A stretch of DNA of 64,000 bases from contig NZ_FNJA01000005.1 in assembly GCF_900104385.1 (NCBI RefSeq), positions 124,001-188,000 on the forward strand, in the 5' to 3' direction. Positions 45,158 to 56,247 of the stretch are shown one piece after another (the stretch's first letter is position 1; each line of letters opens with the position of its first letter). Both the position numbers and the translations under genes were made by a program. The notes below the pieces were generated by a model that worked only from the letters and a program-made list of their open reading frames with translations, ran no database searches and had not been told where the DNA came from. Origin of the DNA: Rhodoferax sp. OV413 (lineage in GTDB: Bacteria; Pseudomonadota; Gammaproteobacteria; Burkholderiales; Burkholderiaceae_C).

Positions 45158-46264
45158 ATGTCTACCTCCTTCTACGCTCCCGACTTCGCAGCCCCGGTGT
45201 CGCCCCCCTGGTCGGCCGACCAGGATGAAACCCTGCGCTGCGTGCATATCCGCCAGGAAACCCACGATGTCAAAACCTTCGTGCTGGCGGCCAACGGTCC
45301 GCGCAACTTCCGCTACCTGCCGGGCCAGTTCATCACCCTGGAGCTGGAGATTGGCGACAAGAAGATCAACCGCTGCTACACCCTCTCCAGCACACCGACC
45401 CGCCCCGACCTGGTGAGCATCACCGTCAAGCGGGTGCCGGGTGGCGTGGTGTCCAACTGGCTGCACGATAACGTGCGCGTCGGCATGGAATTGGGCGCGA
45501 TGGGGCCGTCGGGCGAGTTTAGCTGCTTCAAGGCGCCGGCCCAGCGCTACCTGTTCCTGTCGGGTGGCAGCGGCGTGACGCCACTGATGTCCATGACCCG
45601 CGCGCTGCACGACCTGGGCAGCGACGCAGACATCGTGTTCGTGCACTGCGCGCGCACCCCTGCCGACGTGCTGTTCCCCGAAGAACTCACCATGATGGCG
45701 CGCAATATGGCAAACCTGCGGCTGGCCATGGTGTGCGAACAGCACACACCGGGCAGCGCCTACGCCGGCCACCTGGGTCGACTCGACGCCGCCCGCCTCG
45801 CGCATATCGCTCCCGATTTTCTGCAGCGCGATGTCTACACCTGCGGCCCGGCACCGTTCATGGGCGCAGTGCGGGGCTTGCTGTCTGGCGCCGGGTTTGA
45901 GATGCAGCGCTACCGCGAAGAAAGTTTCTCTTTTGAATCGCTGGCGACCCAAGAAGTAGTCGAATCAGATAATACGAATTCATCCAATAGCGATACTATT
46001 CCCGCATTTAACATTCAATTACAAAAAATGGGCAAGGCATTTACTTGCCCTACAGACCAAACCATTTTGAAATCAGCTATCGCAGCCGGTATACGCCTGC
46101 CATCGTCTTGCAGTAGCGGCGCGTGTGGCACCTGCAAAACCAAAAAAATATCTGGCCAGGTTGAAATGAAACATGCAGGCGGCATTCGCCAGCGCGAAAT
46201 CGACCAAGGCTGGTTTTTACCTTGCTGCAGCAAGCCTTTGAGCGACATTGTGATGGAGCGCTAA
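45158..46264 (+). CDS. gbcB: Glycine betaine monooxygenase reductase subunit
   Basis: This 368-residue hybrid reductase has an FAD domain with RYLPGQFITLELE and RCYTLSSTPTRPD, a NAD domain with LFLSGGSGVTPLMSMTRALH and YTCGPAPFM, and a C-terminal plant-type 2Fe-2S ferredoxin with CSSGACGTCKTKKISG and PCCSKPLSD. It transfers NADH electrons to GbcA. The last third (from about residue 266, base 45955) changes to AT-rich codon use: the 60 bases at 46021-46080 have 38% GC, against about 70% at 45841-45900. The reading frame and motifs stay intact, so this looks like a replaced 3' end rather than decay. Confidence 0.95.
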   Translation: MSTSFYAPDFAAPVSPPWSADQDETLRCVHIRQETHDVKTFVLAANGPRNFRYLPGQFITLELEIGDKKINRCYTLSSTPTRPDLVSITVKRVPGGVVSNWLHDNVRVGMELGAMGPSGEFSCFKAPAQRYLFLSGGSGVTPLMSMTRALHDLGSDADIVFVHCARTPADVLFPEELTMMARNMANLRLAMVCEQHTPGSAYAGHLGRLDAARLAHIAPDFLQRDVYTCGPAPFMGAVRGLLSGAGFEMQRYREESFSFESLATQEVVESDNTNSSNSDTIPAFNIQLQKMGKAFTCPTDQTILKSAIAAGIRLPSSCSSGACGTCKTKKISGQVEMKHAGGIRQREIDQGWFLPCCSKPLSDIVMER

Positions 46265-46325
46265 GGCCAAAAGCGTGCATTTTCAAGATTGCAAAGATAT
46301 TCCAGGCGGCTTATTTTTAATATAC

Positions 46326-46342
46326 AGCGCCATTCTGGTGCA
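46326..46342 (+). promoter_or_regulatory. NtrC-like enhancer site
   Basis: AGCGCCATTCTGGTGCA agrees at 14 of 17 positions with the NtrC dyad TGCACCAWWWTGGTGCA (arms GCGCC/GGTGC). Its centre lies about 104 bases upstream of the start point expected from the sigma-54 promoter at 46412, the classic enhancer distance. Binding by NtrC is inference. Confidence 0.65.
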
Positions 46343-46411
46343 ACCATAAAAATTTCAATCAAAACCTATGGATTGACCCTATGGTTTAAATCAAAATACA
46401 CCAGAAAATAA

Positions 46412-46427
46412 TGGCACGCCGCTTGCT
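46412..46427 (+). promoter_or_regulatory. Sigma-54 (RpoN) promoter upstream of the ABC transporter genes
   Basis: TGGCACGCCGCTTGCT is a full match to the sigma-54 consensus TGGCACG-N4-TTGCW, with the -24 GG at 46413-46414 and the -12 GC at 46425-46426 in correct spacing. Transcription should start near 46438, about 44 bases before the ATP-binding protein ATG. It lies in an AT-rich gap of 217 bases after gbcB. Confidence 0.85.
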
Positions 46428-46481
46428 AATAATAAATACCACTGCGTGCAGTTGTTGATTCCATATTCCCGGAGACCCGCG

Positions 46482-47519
46482 ATGACCAATCCCAAAATCA
46501 GCGTCAGAAATCTGTACAAGATATTCGGCAGCAATATCGATCCCGCCCTCAAAATGCTGTCTGAAGGCCGCAGCAAAGACGAGGTTTTTGCCAAAACCGG
46601 CCATGTGGTCGGGGTCAACAAGGTGAGCTTCGACGTAGCCGCGGGTGAAATCTATGTGCTGATGGGCTTGTCCGGCTCGGGCAAGTCCACCTTGATCCGC
46701 CTGATCAACCGCCTGGTGGAGCCCTCCTCTGGCTCTATCAACATCGATGGCGAAGACATCGCCAAGCTGCCCCAGCCCGAACTGGTCAAGTGGCGGCGCA
46801 AGCGGGTAGCCATGGTGTTCCAGTCGTTCGCCCTCATGCCGCACCGCAACGTGCTGGATAACGCAGCCTTCGGCCTCGAAATGGCAGGAACACCGCGCAA
46901 AGCACGCGAAGACCGCGCCATGGAGGTGCTCCGCCAGGTCGGCCTGCAGACCTATGCTGCCAAATACCCATCTCAGCTGTCGGGCGGCATGCAGCAGCGC
47001 GTGGGTCTAGCCCGGGCTTTGGCGGTAGATCCCGACATTTTGCTGATGGATGAAGCCTTTTCGGCGTTAGATCCGCTGAAGCGCGTGGAAATGCAGGGCC
47101 TGATGCTGGACCTGCAGCGCGAGCAGCAGCGCACCGTACTGTTTGTCTCGCACGACCTCGAAGAAGCCCTGCGCATCGGCACCCGCATCGCCATCATGGA
47201 AGGCGGCAACCTGGTGCAGGAGGGCACGGCGCACCAGATCATCACCCAGCCCGCCAACGACTATGTGCGCCGCTTCTTTGAAGGGGTGGACACCTCGCGC
47301 TACCTCACGGCGGCCGACCTGCTGGATCCGGGGCTGAACGGCCACTCCTACAACGGCGGCCCGCGCCTGCCCTGGTCCACCACCCTGCCCGAAGCCATGA
47401 AGATCGTGCTGGGCATAGACCAGCCGGTCGGCGTGTTCGACGCTACCGACCAATGCCTTGGCTGTATCTCTGCCCGCAGCCTGCTTGCCAAAATGTCCCA
47501 GGAAGCCCGCCATGTCTGA
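46482..47519 (+). CDS. Choline/glycine betaine ABC transporter ATP-binding protein
   Basis: This 345-residue ATPase of the ProV/OpuAA/CbcV group carries the family extension before Walker A ([20 protein letters not shown] and [20 protein letters not shown]). Walker A is [19 protein letters not shown], the signature [19 protein letters not shown] and Walker [17 protein letters not shown]. After the ATPase comes a short regulatory tail with one CBS-like segment ([20 protein letters not shown]). It drives uptake of quaternary amines. The start at 46482 has GGAG at good spacing and overlaps the permease gene by 8 bases at its end. Confidence 0.94.
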   Translation: MTNPKISVRNLYKIFGSNIDPALKMLSEGRSKDEVFAKTGHVVGVNKVSFDVAAGEIYVLMGLSGSGKSTLIRLINRLVEPSSGSINIDGEDIAKLPQPELVKWRRKRVAMVFQSFALMPHRNVLDNAAFGLEMAGTPRKAREDRAMEVLRQVGLQTYAAKYPSQLSGGMQQRVGLARALAVDPDILLMDEAFSALDPLKRVEMQGLMLDLQREQQRTVLFVSHDLEEALRIGTRIAIMEGGNLVQEGTAHQIITQPANDYVRRFFEGVDTSRYLTAADLLDPGLNGHSYNGGPRLPWSTTLPEAMKIVLGIDQPVGVFDATDQCLGCISARSLLAKMSQEARHV

Positions 47520-48384
47520 TCTGCTCACCCAAGTCACCGAAGCCTCCCGCAATATGCTGCCCTTGGGCAAGTGGGTCAACGCCGGGGTCAAAAGCCTGCT
47601 GGACAACGGCGCCACTGTGTTCGACTCCATCGGCGTGGTGGTGGAAGGGTTCGCCCAGTCCATCGAACAAGGCATGCTGGCCATACCGTTCTGGCTGGTG
47701 ATCCTGGTCGCTACCGTGGTGGGGATCCGCCGGCTCAGCTGGGGCTTTGGCGTGTTTGTTGCTTTGGCTCTGATGCTGATTGTGGTGACAGGATTCTGGC
47801 CGCAAACCATGGTGACCCTGGCACTGACCTTGTCAGCCACCATCATCAGCCTGATTTTTGGCATCCCCCTGGGCATCTGGTGTGCCCGCAACAACCATAT
47901 CAACGCCAGTGTGCGGCCCGTACTCGACTTCATGCAAACCATGCCCGCTTTTGTGTACCTGATCCCGGCAGCCATGCTGTTTGGTCTGGGCCGCGTGCCC
48001 GGCACGATTGCGACCGTCATCTTCGCCATGCCACCGGTGGTACGCCTGACCAGCCTGGGCATCCGCCAGGTCAGCTCCGAACAGGTGGAAGCCGGCAACG
48101 CCTTTGGCTGCACCTCGACCCAGCTGCTGTTCAAGGTCCAGCTGCCCATCGCCATGCCAACCATCATGGCCGGGGTCAACCAGACCATCATGATGGCGCT
48201 GTCCATGGTCATCATCGCGTCCATGGTGGGCGCGGGTGGGCTGGGCAACGATGTGTTGGCCAGCATCCAGCGCCTGGACATCGGCCTAGGGTTTGAGAGT
48301 GGTCTGGCCGTGGTCTTGCTGGCTATCATCTTGGACCGCCTGACAGAGAGCTTTGGCGTGGCGCGTAAGAGCCGCGAAAGCTGA
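47512..48384 (+). CDS. Choline/glycine betaine ABC transporter permease
   Basis: This 290-residue inner-membrane permease of the ProW/CbcW type has about six helices. The family loop reads [20 protein letters not shown], preceded by [16 protein letters not shown] (EAA-like motif), with [19 protein letters not shown] after it. ATG 47512 lies in the overlap ATGTCTGA with the ATPase gene. No binding protein is fused or adjacent; the two separate binding-protein genes (35459, 49780) are the likely partners. Confidence 0.94.
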   Translation: MSDLLTQVTEASRNMLPLGKWVNAGVKSLLDNGATVFDSIGVVVEGFAQSIEQGMLAIPFWLVILVATVVGIRRLSWGFGVFVALALMLIVVTGFWPQTMVTLALTLSATIISLIFGIPLGIWCARNNHINASVRPVLDFMQTMPAFVYLIPAAMLFGLGRVPGTIATVIFAMPPVVRLTSLGIRQVSSEQVEAGNAFGCTSTQLLFKVQLPIAMPTIMAGVNQTIMMALSMVIIASMVGAGGLGNDVLASIQRLDIGLGFESGLAVVLLAIILDRLTESFGVARKSRES

Positions 48385-48413
48385 ACAAAAGCCGAGACTT
48401 AGGAGCGCCCCAC

Positions 48414-49520
48414 GTGCCACGCACCCCACTTGCATCACCCCCGTCTGCAGCCTCTGCCCCGGCCGCAGCCTATGGTGCAAACGACGCCTCGGGCAAGACG
48501 GGCACGACCCACATCGGCTTCATCCTGCTGCCCGACTACTCGATGATCGCCTTTGCCAACGCCGTGGAAACACTGCGCATGGCCAACTACATCAGCCGCC
48601 AGCCGCTGTACCGCTGGACCGTCGTCAGCCCCGACCAGACCGCAATCAGGGCCAGCAACGGCCTGGCCGTAGGTTCCACCGGCGACGCAGCCAGCCTGGC
48701 GGACTGCGACACGGTCTTCGTCTGCGGTGGCGTCAACATCCGCAACAACACCGACGACGCGGTGCGCCAGCTGCTGCGCCAGTGCGCCGCCGCGGGCGCC
48801 ACCATCGGCGCGCTGTGCACCGGCTCTTTTGCACTGGCCAGCGCCGGCCTGCTCGACGGCTACCGCTGCGCCATCCACTGGGAAAACCTGGCCGCCATCA
48901 GCGAAGAATTCCCCAAGGTGAAGTTCTCCACCGAGGTCTTCATCCTCGACCGTGACCGCATCACCTGCTCGGGCGGCACCGCGCCGCTGCACCTGATGCT
49001 GCACCTGATCCGGGCCCGCTTTGGCGCCAAACTGGTGATGGATATCTCGGAGCAGTTCATCGTCGAGCGGCTGCGCGCCAGCAACGACCGCCAGCGCATC
49101 CCCCAGCCCGAATGCATAGGCCCGGGCTACCAGCATCTGACCGAGGCCGCCGAAATCATGGCCGCCAACATCGAGGAGCCGCTGCCGCTGGCCGAGCTGG
49201 CGAACGCGATTGCCCTGTCGCTGCGCCAGCTGGAGCGCCTGTTCCACCGCTACTTCAGCATGAACCCCGCGCAGTACTACATGAACCTGCGCCTGCGCCG
49301 AGCCCAGGAGCTGCTGACCCACAGCAGCATGCCCATCATGCAGGTCACCGTGGCCTGCGGCTTCCAGTCGTCGTCGCATTTCTGCAAGGCCTACCGCAGC
49401 CTGTTTGGCCACTCGCCCAGCGAGGAACGCCGGCGCCATGCAGGCACCGCCAAGCCGCGCGCGCCTGTGCCGGCCCCAGCCTGGCAGGAACACACCGGCC
49501 CGGTGATGCGGGCAGCCTGA
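48414..49520 (+). CDS. gbdR: GlxA family transcriptional regulator, GbdR-type
   Basis: This 368-residue regulator has an N-terminal class I glutamine amidotransferase-like sensor domain (THIGFILLPDYSMIAFANAV; IGALCTGSFALASAGLLDGY) and a C-terminal AraC DNA-binding domain (PLPLAELANAIALSLRQLER; MNLRLRRAQELLTHSSMPIM; FQSSSHFCKAYRSLFG). GbdR of Pseudomonas senses glycine betaine and dimethylglycine and activates gbc, dgc, sox and cbc genes. The location inside the cluster supports the same role. It starts with GTG at 48414, eight bases after AGGAG, and directly follows the permease gene. Confidence 0.9.
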   Translation: MPRTPLASPPSAASAPAAAYGANDASGKTGTTHIGFILLPDYSMIAFANAVETLRMANYISRQPLYRWTVVSPDQTAIRASNGLAVGSTGDAASLADCDTVFVCGGVNIRNNTDDAVRQLLRQCAAAGATIGALCTGSFALASAGLLDGYRCAIHWENLAAISEEFPKVKFSTEVFILDRDRITCSGGTAPLHLMLHLIRARFGAKLVMDISEQFIVERLRASNDRQRIPQPECIGPGYQHLTEAAEIMAANIEEPLPLAELANAIALSLRQLERLFHRYFSMNPAQYYMNLRLRRAQELLTHSSMPIMQVTVACGFQSSSHFCKAYRSLFGHSPSEERRRHAGTAKPRAPVPAPAWQEHTGPVMRAA

Positions 49521-49578
49521 GCAGGGTTTCCCGCGGCGCGGCTGGCGCTCACATAGCAGCCCCAGCATTCACGCCATT

Positions 49579-49650
49579 GTTAGCTACTCAAAATATAGCT
49601 GCTTGCGCTTACGGAATATGCGCGGGCGGCCTATTGGACACTGTATTTTT
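49579..49650. repeat. Dispersed short repeat, copy F
   Basis: GTTAGCTACTCAAAATATAG then CTGCTTGCGCTTACGGAATA and TGCGCGGGCGGCC match copies A and B (TAGCT AT flank, TGCTTGCGC core, GAATATGCGC). It lies in the 259-base gap between gbdR and the second binding-protein gene. The rest of that gap shows no clear promoter motif. Confidence 0.65.
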
Positions 49651-49779
49651 TACCCTGCCTGCAACACTGCCGCCCTGGGACAACTCCGCGTCGTTCTTAG
49701 CCAAGTTCCGGCGCGTCAACCTGTGAAAGTGCGAGGGTGTCTTAGCTCGGTGCAATCTCCTCTCTTCAAGGATCTGGTC

Positions 49780-50724
49780 ATGAAATTGAAACTTGCTTTC
49801 CTCGGTCTCGCCTCCGCCCTGGTATCCGTCTGCGCTCCCGTCGCCCAGGCTGCCGAGCCGGCCAGCTGTAAAACCGTGCGCTTTGCCGACGTGGGCTGGA
49901 GCGACATTGCCGCCACCACCGGCCTGGCCTCGGTGGTGCTCGAAGGCCTGGGCTACAAGCCCACAGTGACCATCGCCTCGGTGCCCATCACCTTTGCCGG
50001 CATCAAGTCCAAGCAGATCGACGCCTTCCTGGGCTACTGGAACCCCAGCATGACGCCCATCATCGAACCCTTCGTCAAGGCTGGCCAGATCAAGGTGCTG
50101 GACCAACCGAATCTGGTCGGCGCCAAGTACACCCTGGCCGTGCCCGCCTACCTGTACGACAAGGGCCTGAAAACCTTCAACGACATTGCCAAGTTCCAGA
50201 AAGAGCTGGACGGCAAGCTCTACGGAATCGAGCCCGGCAACGACGGCAATGCGCTGATCAAGGGCATGATCGACAAGAACGAGTTCGGCCTCAAGGACTT
50301 CAAGATGGTCGAATCGTCGGAAGCCGGCATGCTGGCCGAAGTGCAGCGCGCGGCCCGTGGCAACAAGGCCATCGTCTTCCTGGGCTGGGAACCACATCCC
50401 ATGAACGTGCAAGTGAAGATGAAGTACCTGGAAGGTGGCGACGCGGTGTTCGGCCCCAATCTGGGTGAAGCCAAGGTCTTCACCGCCGTGCCCCCCAGCT
50501 ACGAAGCCCGCTGCCCCAACGTCGCAGCGCTGCTGAAGAACCTGCAGTTCACCACCGAGATCGAAAACACCGTGATGCTGGCCATTCTGGACAAGGCCAA
50601 GCCCAACGATGCGGCCAAGGCCTACCTGAAGAAGAACCCCGGCGTGCTGGACGGCTGGCTCAAAGGCGTGAAAACCTTTGCCGGCCAAGAAGGCCTGCCC
50701 GCCGTGACCGCCGCCCTCAAGTAA
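49780..50724 (+). CDS. Choline-type ABC substrate-binding protein (ChoX/CbcX-like)
   Basis: This 314-residue OpuAC-type binding protein has a Sec signal peptide (MKLKLAFLGLASALVSVCAP, cleavage near AQA). The mature start contains ADVGWSDIAATTGLASVVLE, and later FLGYWNPSMTPII, GIEPGNDGNALI and VFLGWEPHPMN place Trp and Tyr residues as in the choline-binding ChoX/CbcX pocket. The ATG at 49780 was chosen; upstream codons are not family-like. It sits after gbdR and before purU, near the ATPase/permease genes it probably serves. Confidence 0.92.
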   Translation: MKLKLAFLGLASALVSVCAPVAQAAEPASCKTVRFADVGWSDIAATTGLASVVLEGLGYKPTVTIASVPITFAGIKSKQIDAFLGYWNPSMTPIIEPFVKAGQIKVLDQPNLVGAKYTLAVPAYLYDKGLKTFNDIAKFQKELDGKLYGIEPGNDGNALIKGMIDKNEFGLKDFKMVESSEAGMLAEVQRAARGNKAIVFLGWEPHPMNVQVKMKYLEGGDAVFGPNLGEAKVFTAVPPSYEARCPNVAALLKNLQFTTEIENTVMLAILDKAKPNDAAKAYLKKNPGVLDGWLKGVKTFAGQEGLPAVTAALK

Positions 50725-50741
50725 GCTGACTTCCGCCCTTG

Positions 50742-50788
50742 CCCAGCCTGGTGCTGGGTGAGCCGCCCCAGCTGCGCGGCGGCGCAGC
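50742..50788 (+). terminator. Two stem-loops between the binding-protein gene and purU
   Basis: CCCAGC-CTGGT-GCTGGG (50742-50758) and GCTGCGC-GGCG-GCGCAGC (50771-50788) can form stable hairpins. Neither is followed by a clear T tract, so they are weak as intrinsic terminators. They may reduce read-through or stabilise the abundant binding-protein mRNA. The gap of 91 bases holds nothing else obvious. Confidence 0.35.
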
Positions 50789-50815
50789 CCTACCCCACTT
50801 TTGCGTTTATCCCCC

Positions 50816-51676
50816 ATGACTGCAGACCAAGCCACCCATTACTGCCTGAACCTGGCCTGCGGCAGCGACCAGGGCCAGGTCGCCGCCGTCTCCGCCCTGC
50901 TGAACCAGCACGGCGCCTACATAGAACAGTTCTCGGTGTTCGACGACCACACGACCGAGCGCTTCTATGTGCGTAGCGTGTTCAGCCTCAGCAGTTCGGT
51001 GCAGGCCCTGCGCAGCGCGTTTGCCGAGCTAGCCGTGGGCTTTCCGCAGGCGCAATGGAAGGTGCACGACCTGGCGGAGCCGACCCGGGTGCTGGTCATG
51101 GTGTCCAAGTTCGACCACTGCCTGCGCGAGCTGATCGCCCAGTGGCGGCGTGGCGAACTGAAGATGGACATCGTGGCCATCGTCTCCAACCACCCCGACC
51201 TGGCCCCGCTGGCCGAGGCCGAGGGCATTCCCTTTCACCATATTCCAATCACGGCCGACACCAAGCCTGCACAGGAAGCCAAGCTCAAGCAGCTGATCGC
51301 CGATACCGACGCCGAATTCATCGTGCTGGCGCGCTACATGCAAGTGCTGAGCGAAACCCTGTGCCATGAACTGCATGGCCGGGTGATCAATATCCACCAC
51401 TCCTTCCTGCCCGGCTTCAAGGGCGGCAAGCCCTACCAGCAAGCGCACGACCGTGGCGTCAAGCTGATCGGCGCCACCGCCCACTTTGCCACCACCGACC
51501 TGGACGAAGGCCCGATCATCGAACAGTCGGTCGAGCGCGTCGACCATGCCGATACGCCGCAAAACCTGTCCCAGGCCGGCCGCCTGGTGGAGAGCCTGGT
51601 ACTGTCGCGCGCGCTGCGCTTTGTGCTGGACCGGCGCGTCTTCATCAACGGCATGAAAACCGTGGTGCTACGCTGA
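50816..51676 (+). CDS. purU: Formyltetrahydrofolate deformylase
   Basis: This 286-residue enzyme hydrolyses 10-formyl-THF to formate and THF. It has an N-terminal ACT domain ([20 protein letters not shown]) and a formyltransferase-like catalytic domain ([59 protein letters not shown] with the catalytic Asp). In betaine clusters it disposes of one-carbon units made by three demethylations and keeps THF free for sarcosine oxidase. The ATG at 50816 lacks a good Shine-Dalgarno. Confidence 0.95.
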   Translation: MTADQATHYCLNLACGSDQGQVAAVSALLNQHGAYIEQFSVFDDHTTERFYVRSVFSLSSSVQALRSAFAELAVGFPQAQWKVHDLAEPTRVLVMVSKFDHCLRELIAQWRRGELKMDIVAIVSNHPDLAPLAEAEGIPFHHIPITADTKPAQEAKLKQLIADTDAEFIVLARYMQVLSETLCHELHGRVINIHHSFLPGFKGGKPYQQAHDRGVKLIGATAHFATTDLDEGPIIEQSVERVDHADTPQNLSQAGRLVESLVLSRALRFVLDRRVFINGMKTVVLR

Positions 51677-51701
51677 CTCCGAGCCCTTTAAAAGAAAAAC
51701 T

Positions 51702-53162
51702 ATGACCGAACACCTGATCCCCAGCTTCGTCGATGGCCTGCCCGTGCAAGGCAGCGGCGAACGCTTCACCACGCTGAACCCCGCCACCGGCGCCGTCATC
51801 GCCGGCGTACACGACTCTGCCGAGGCCGACGTCAACGCCGCCGTGGCCGCAGCCGAGCGCGGCTTTGCCATCTGGTCGGCCATGACGGGCACCGAGCGCG
51901 GCCGCATCCTGCACCGCGCGGCCCAGCTGCTGCGCGAGCGCAACGACGAGCTGGCTGCCATCGAGGTGCAAGACACCGGCAAGCCGTGGCAGGAAGCCTG
52001 CGTGGTCGACGTGGCCAGCGGTGCCGACTGCATCGAATACTTTGCCGGCGCCGCCGCCACCCTGGCCGGCGCCCAGTACCCGCTGAAAAACGCCTTTGCC
52101 TATACCCGGCGCGAGCCGCTGGGCGTGTGCGTGGGCATAGGCGCGTGGAACTATCCCGTTCAGATAGCGTGTTGGAAGTCTGCGCCCGCCCTTGCTGCGG
52201 GGAACGCTATGATTTTTAAACCATCGGAACTCACGCCGATGACCGCCGTGAAACTGGCGGAGATCTACCTGGAAGCCGGCGTACCGCCGGGCGTGTTCAA
52301 TGTTCTGCAAGGCCGCGGCACCACCGGCGCGCTGCTAGCCGCCCATCCGGGCGTGGCCAAGGTGTCGGTCACCGGCTCCATCCCCACCGGCAAGCGGGTC
52401 ATGGCCAGCGCCGCCGGCACGCTGAAACGCGTGACCATGGAACTCGGCGGCAAGTCGCCGCTGATCGTCTTCGACGACGCCGACTTCGAGCAGGCGGTGA
52501 CCGCCGCGATGATGGCCAACTTCTACACCCAGGGCGAGATCTGTACCAACGGCACCCGGGTCTTTGTGCAGCGCGGCATTGCCGACAAGTTCCTGGCCCG
52601 GCTCAAGGAACGCACCCTGCTGCTGCGCGTCGGCGACCCGACCGACCCGGACACCGAAGTTGGCGCGCTGATCTCAGCTGCTCACCGCGACAAGGTGCTC
52701 GGCTATGTGGCCAGCGGCGTGGCCGATGGCGCCACCCTGGTCTGCGGCGGCACGCCGGTCAGCGTACCGGGCGGAGAGAACGGCAACTTCGTCGCACCCA
52801 CCATCTTTGCCGGCTGCACCGACGGCATGACCATCGTGCAGGAAGAAATTTTTGGCCCGGTATTGGCGCTGCTGGTGTTCGACGACGAGGCCGAAGTGGT
52901 GCAGCGCGCCAACGCCACCCGCTTTGGCCTGGCTGCCGGCGTGTTCACCCGCGACGGTGCGCGCGGCCACCGCGTGGCCGCCAAGCTCAAGGCCGGTATC
53001 TGCTGGATCAACAACTACAACATCACCCCCATCGAGATCCCCTTTGGCGGCGCGGGCGAGTCCGGCATCGGCCATGAGAACAGCATGGTGGCGCTGGAGC
53101 ACTACACCCAACTGAAGACCGTGTATGTGGAACTGGGCGAAGTCGCCTGTGGATACCGCTGA
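51702..53162 (+). CDS. betB: Betaine aldehyde dehydrogenase
   Basis: This 486-residue NAD(P)-dependent aldehyde dehydrogenase oxidises betaine aldehyde to glycine betaine. Catalytic residues are seen in [16 protein letters not shown] (Glu) and [19 protein letters not shown] (Cys), and the cofactor loop in [35 protein letters not shown] and [19 protein letters not shown] are typical of BetB. It lies 3 bases before betA. No betI repressor is present nearby, so control may fall to GbdR. Confidence 0.95.
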   Translation: MTEHLIPSFVDGLPVQGSGERFTTLNPATGAVIAGVHDSAEADVNAAVAAAERGFAIWSAMTGTERGRILHRAAQLLRERNDELAAIEVQDTGKPWQEACVVDVASGADCIEYFAGAAATLAGAQYPLKNAFAYTRREPLGVCVGIGAWNYPVQIACWKSAPALAAGNAMIFKPSELTPMTAVKLAEIYLEAGVPPGVFNVLQGRGTTGALLAAHPGVAKVSVTGSIPTGKRVMASAAGTLKRVTMELGGKSPLIVFDDADFEQAVTAAMMANFYTQGEICTNGTRVFVQRGIADKFLARLKERTLLLRVGDPTDPDTEVGALISAAHRDKVLGYVASGVADGATLVCGGTPVSVPGGENGNFVAPTIFAGCTDGMTIVQEEIFGPVLALLVFDDEAEVVQRANATRFGLAAGVFTRDGARGHRVAAKLKAGICWINNYNITPIEIPFGGAGESGIGHENSMVALEHYTQLKTVYVELGEVACGYR

Positions 53163-53165
53163 ACC

Positions 53166-54836
53166 ATGGGCACCGAAAACTTCGACTACATCATCGTCGG
53201 CGCCGGCTCGGCCGGCTGCGTGCTAGCCAACCGCCTGACCGAAGACCCGGAGGTGCGCGTGCTGCTGCTGGAAGCCGGCCCTGGCGACCGCAGCATCTTC
53301 ATCCACATGCCCTCGGCCTTTGCCTACCCGCTGGCCAACGACAAGTACAACTGGTTCTACCATTCCGAGCCCGAGCCCTACATGGACAACCGCGCCATGT
53401 ACTGCCCGCGCGGCCGGGTGCTGGGCGGCTCCTCGTCGATCAACGGCATGGTCTATATCCGCGGCCATGCGCTGGATTACGAAAACTGGTCCAGCTACAA
53501 AGGTCTGGAAAACTGGTCGTATGCCGACTGCCTGCCCTACTTCCGCAAGGCCGAAACCCGGGCCAAGGGCGGCGACGCCTACCGCGGCGACAGCGGCCCG
53601 CTGAACGTCTCCACCGGCGCCTGCATCAACCCGCTGTACAACGCCTTCATCGAGGCCGGCCAGCAAGCCGGCTATGCACGCACCGAAGACATGAACGGCT
53701 ACCGCCAGGAGGGCCTGGGGCCTATGGACATGACGGTGCACAAGGGCCGACGCTGGAGCACGGCCATGGCCTACTTGCGCCCGGCGCTAAAGCGGCCGAA
53801 TCTGCAGGTGCGTACCCGCGCGCTGGTGGCCCGGGTGGCGTTCGAGCCCGAGTCCAGCCCGCCGCGCGCAGTCGGGGTGGAGGTGGTCAACGGCCACCGC
53901 ACCGATCTGATCCGCGCCCAGCGTGAAGTCATACTCTGCGGCGGCGCCATCAACTCGCCGCAGCTGCTGCAACTCTCCGGCGTGGGCAACCCCGATGACC
54001 TGCGCAAGCTGGGCATACGCGTGGTGGCGCCACTGCGCGGCGTGGGCGCGAATCTGCAGGACCATCTGGAAACCTATGTGCAGTACCAGTGCAAGGAACC
54101 GATCACCTTGTACAGCGCGATGAACCCGGTGGCCAAGGTTAAGATAGGCGCGGAATGGATGCTCAAGGGCACGGGCCTGGGCGCTACCAACCACTTCGAA
54201 TCGGGCGGCTTCATCCGCAGCGAGGCCGGTGTCAAGCATCCGGACCTGCAGTACCACTTCCTCCCGATGGCAATCCAGTACGACGGCAGCGCACCCGCCA
54301 GCTTCCACGGCTTCCAGGCCCATGTGGGGCCGATGCGGCCCACCAGCCGAGGCACGGTGACGCTGAAGAGCGCCGACCCCAAGGAGGCGCCGCGCATCCT
54401 GTTCAACTACATGGCGACCGAGCAGGACCGCAAAGAAATGCGCGCTGGCATCCGCCTGACGCGCGAGATCTTTGCGCAAAAAGCCTTTGACCGCTTCCGT
54501 GGCGAAGCCGTGTCGCCCAAGGATCATGTGCAGACCGATGCCGAGATCGACGCCCATATCCGCGAACATGGCGAGAGCGCGCTGCACCCGTCCTGCACCT
54601 GCCGCATGGGCACGGACGAGATGGCTGTGACCGACGGCAGCGGCCGGGTCCATGGCGTGACGGGCCTGCGGGTGGTGGACGCGTCCATCATGCCGGATGT
54701 CATCAGCGGCAACCTGAATGCGCCTACCATCATGCTGGCCGAGAAGATGGCCGATGCGATCCGCGGCAAGACGCCGCTGCCCCGCTCGGACGCCCCGTTC
54801 TTCGTGCATCCCGACTACCAAACCGCCCAGCGCTAA
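53166..54836 (+). CDS. betA: Choline dehydrogenase
   Basis: This 556-residue GMC oxidoreductase oxidises choline to betaine aldehyde with FAD, usually membrane-associated. The ADP-binding motif is [23 protein letters not shown] signatures are [20 protein letters not shown] and [20 protein letters not shown]; the active-site His region is [20 protein letters not shown] near the C-terminus. Length matches BetA (about 556). It follows betB at 3 bases and is followed by sdaA after 19. Confidence 0.96.
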   Translation: MGTENFDYIIVGAGSAGCVLANRLTEDPEVRVLLLEAGPGDRSIFIHMPSAFAYPLANDKYNWFYHSEPEPYMDNRAMYCPRGRVLGGSSSINGMVYIRGHALDYENWSSYKGLENWSYADCLPYFRKAETRAKGGDAYRGDSGPLNVSTGACINPLYNAFIEAGQQAGYARTEDMNGYRQEGLGPMDMTVHKGRRWSTAMAYLRPALKRPNLQVRTRALVARVAFEPESSPPRAVGVEVVNGHRTDLIRAQREVILCGGAINSPQLLQLSGVGNPDDLRKLGIRVVAPLRGVGANLQDHLETYVQYQCKEPITLYSAMNPVAKVKIGAEWMLKGTGLGATNHFESGGFIRSEAGVKHPDLQYHFLPMAIQYDGSAPASFHGFQAHVGPMRPTSRGTVTLKSADPKEAPRILFNYMATEQDRKEMRAGIRLTREIFAQKAFDRFRGEAVSPKDHVQTDAEIDAHIREHGESALHPSCTCRMGTDEMAVTDGSGRVHGVTGLRVVDASIMPDVISGNLNAPTIMLAEKMADAIRGKTPLPRSDAPFFVHPDYQTAQR

Positions 54837-54855
54837 AAATAAAGAGACAACCACC

Positions 54856-56240
<1,385 letters not shown>

Positions 56241-56247
<7 letters not shown>

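Noticed and set aside
47060-47519. Choline repressor betI or a second transporter (BetT) near betAB
   Set aside because: No TetR-type or BCCT-type gene was found on either strand within the cluster.
52148-52225. Slightly AT-rich patch with unusual codons inside betB
   Set aside because: It is only about 70 bases, encodes a highly conserved part of the enzyme and has no matching flank; too small to call a recombination tract by eye.
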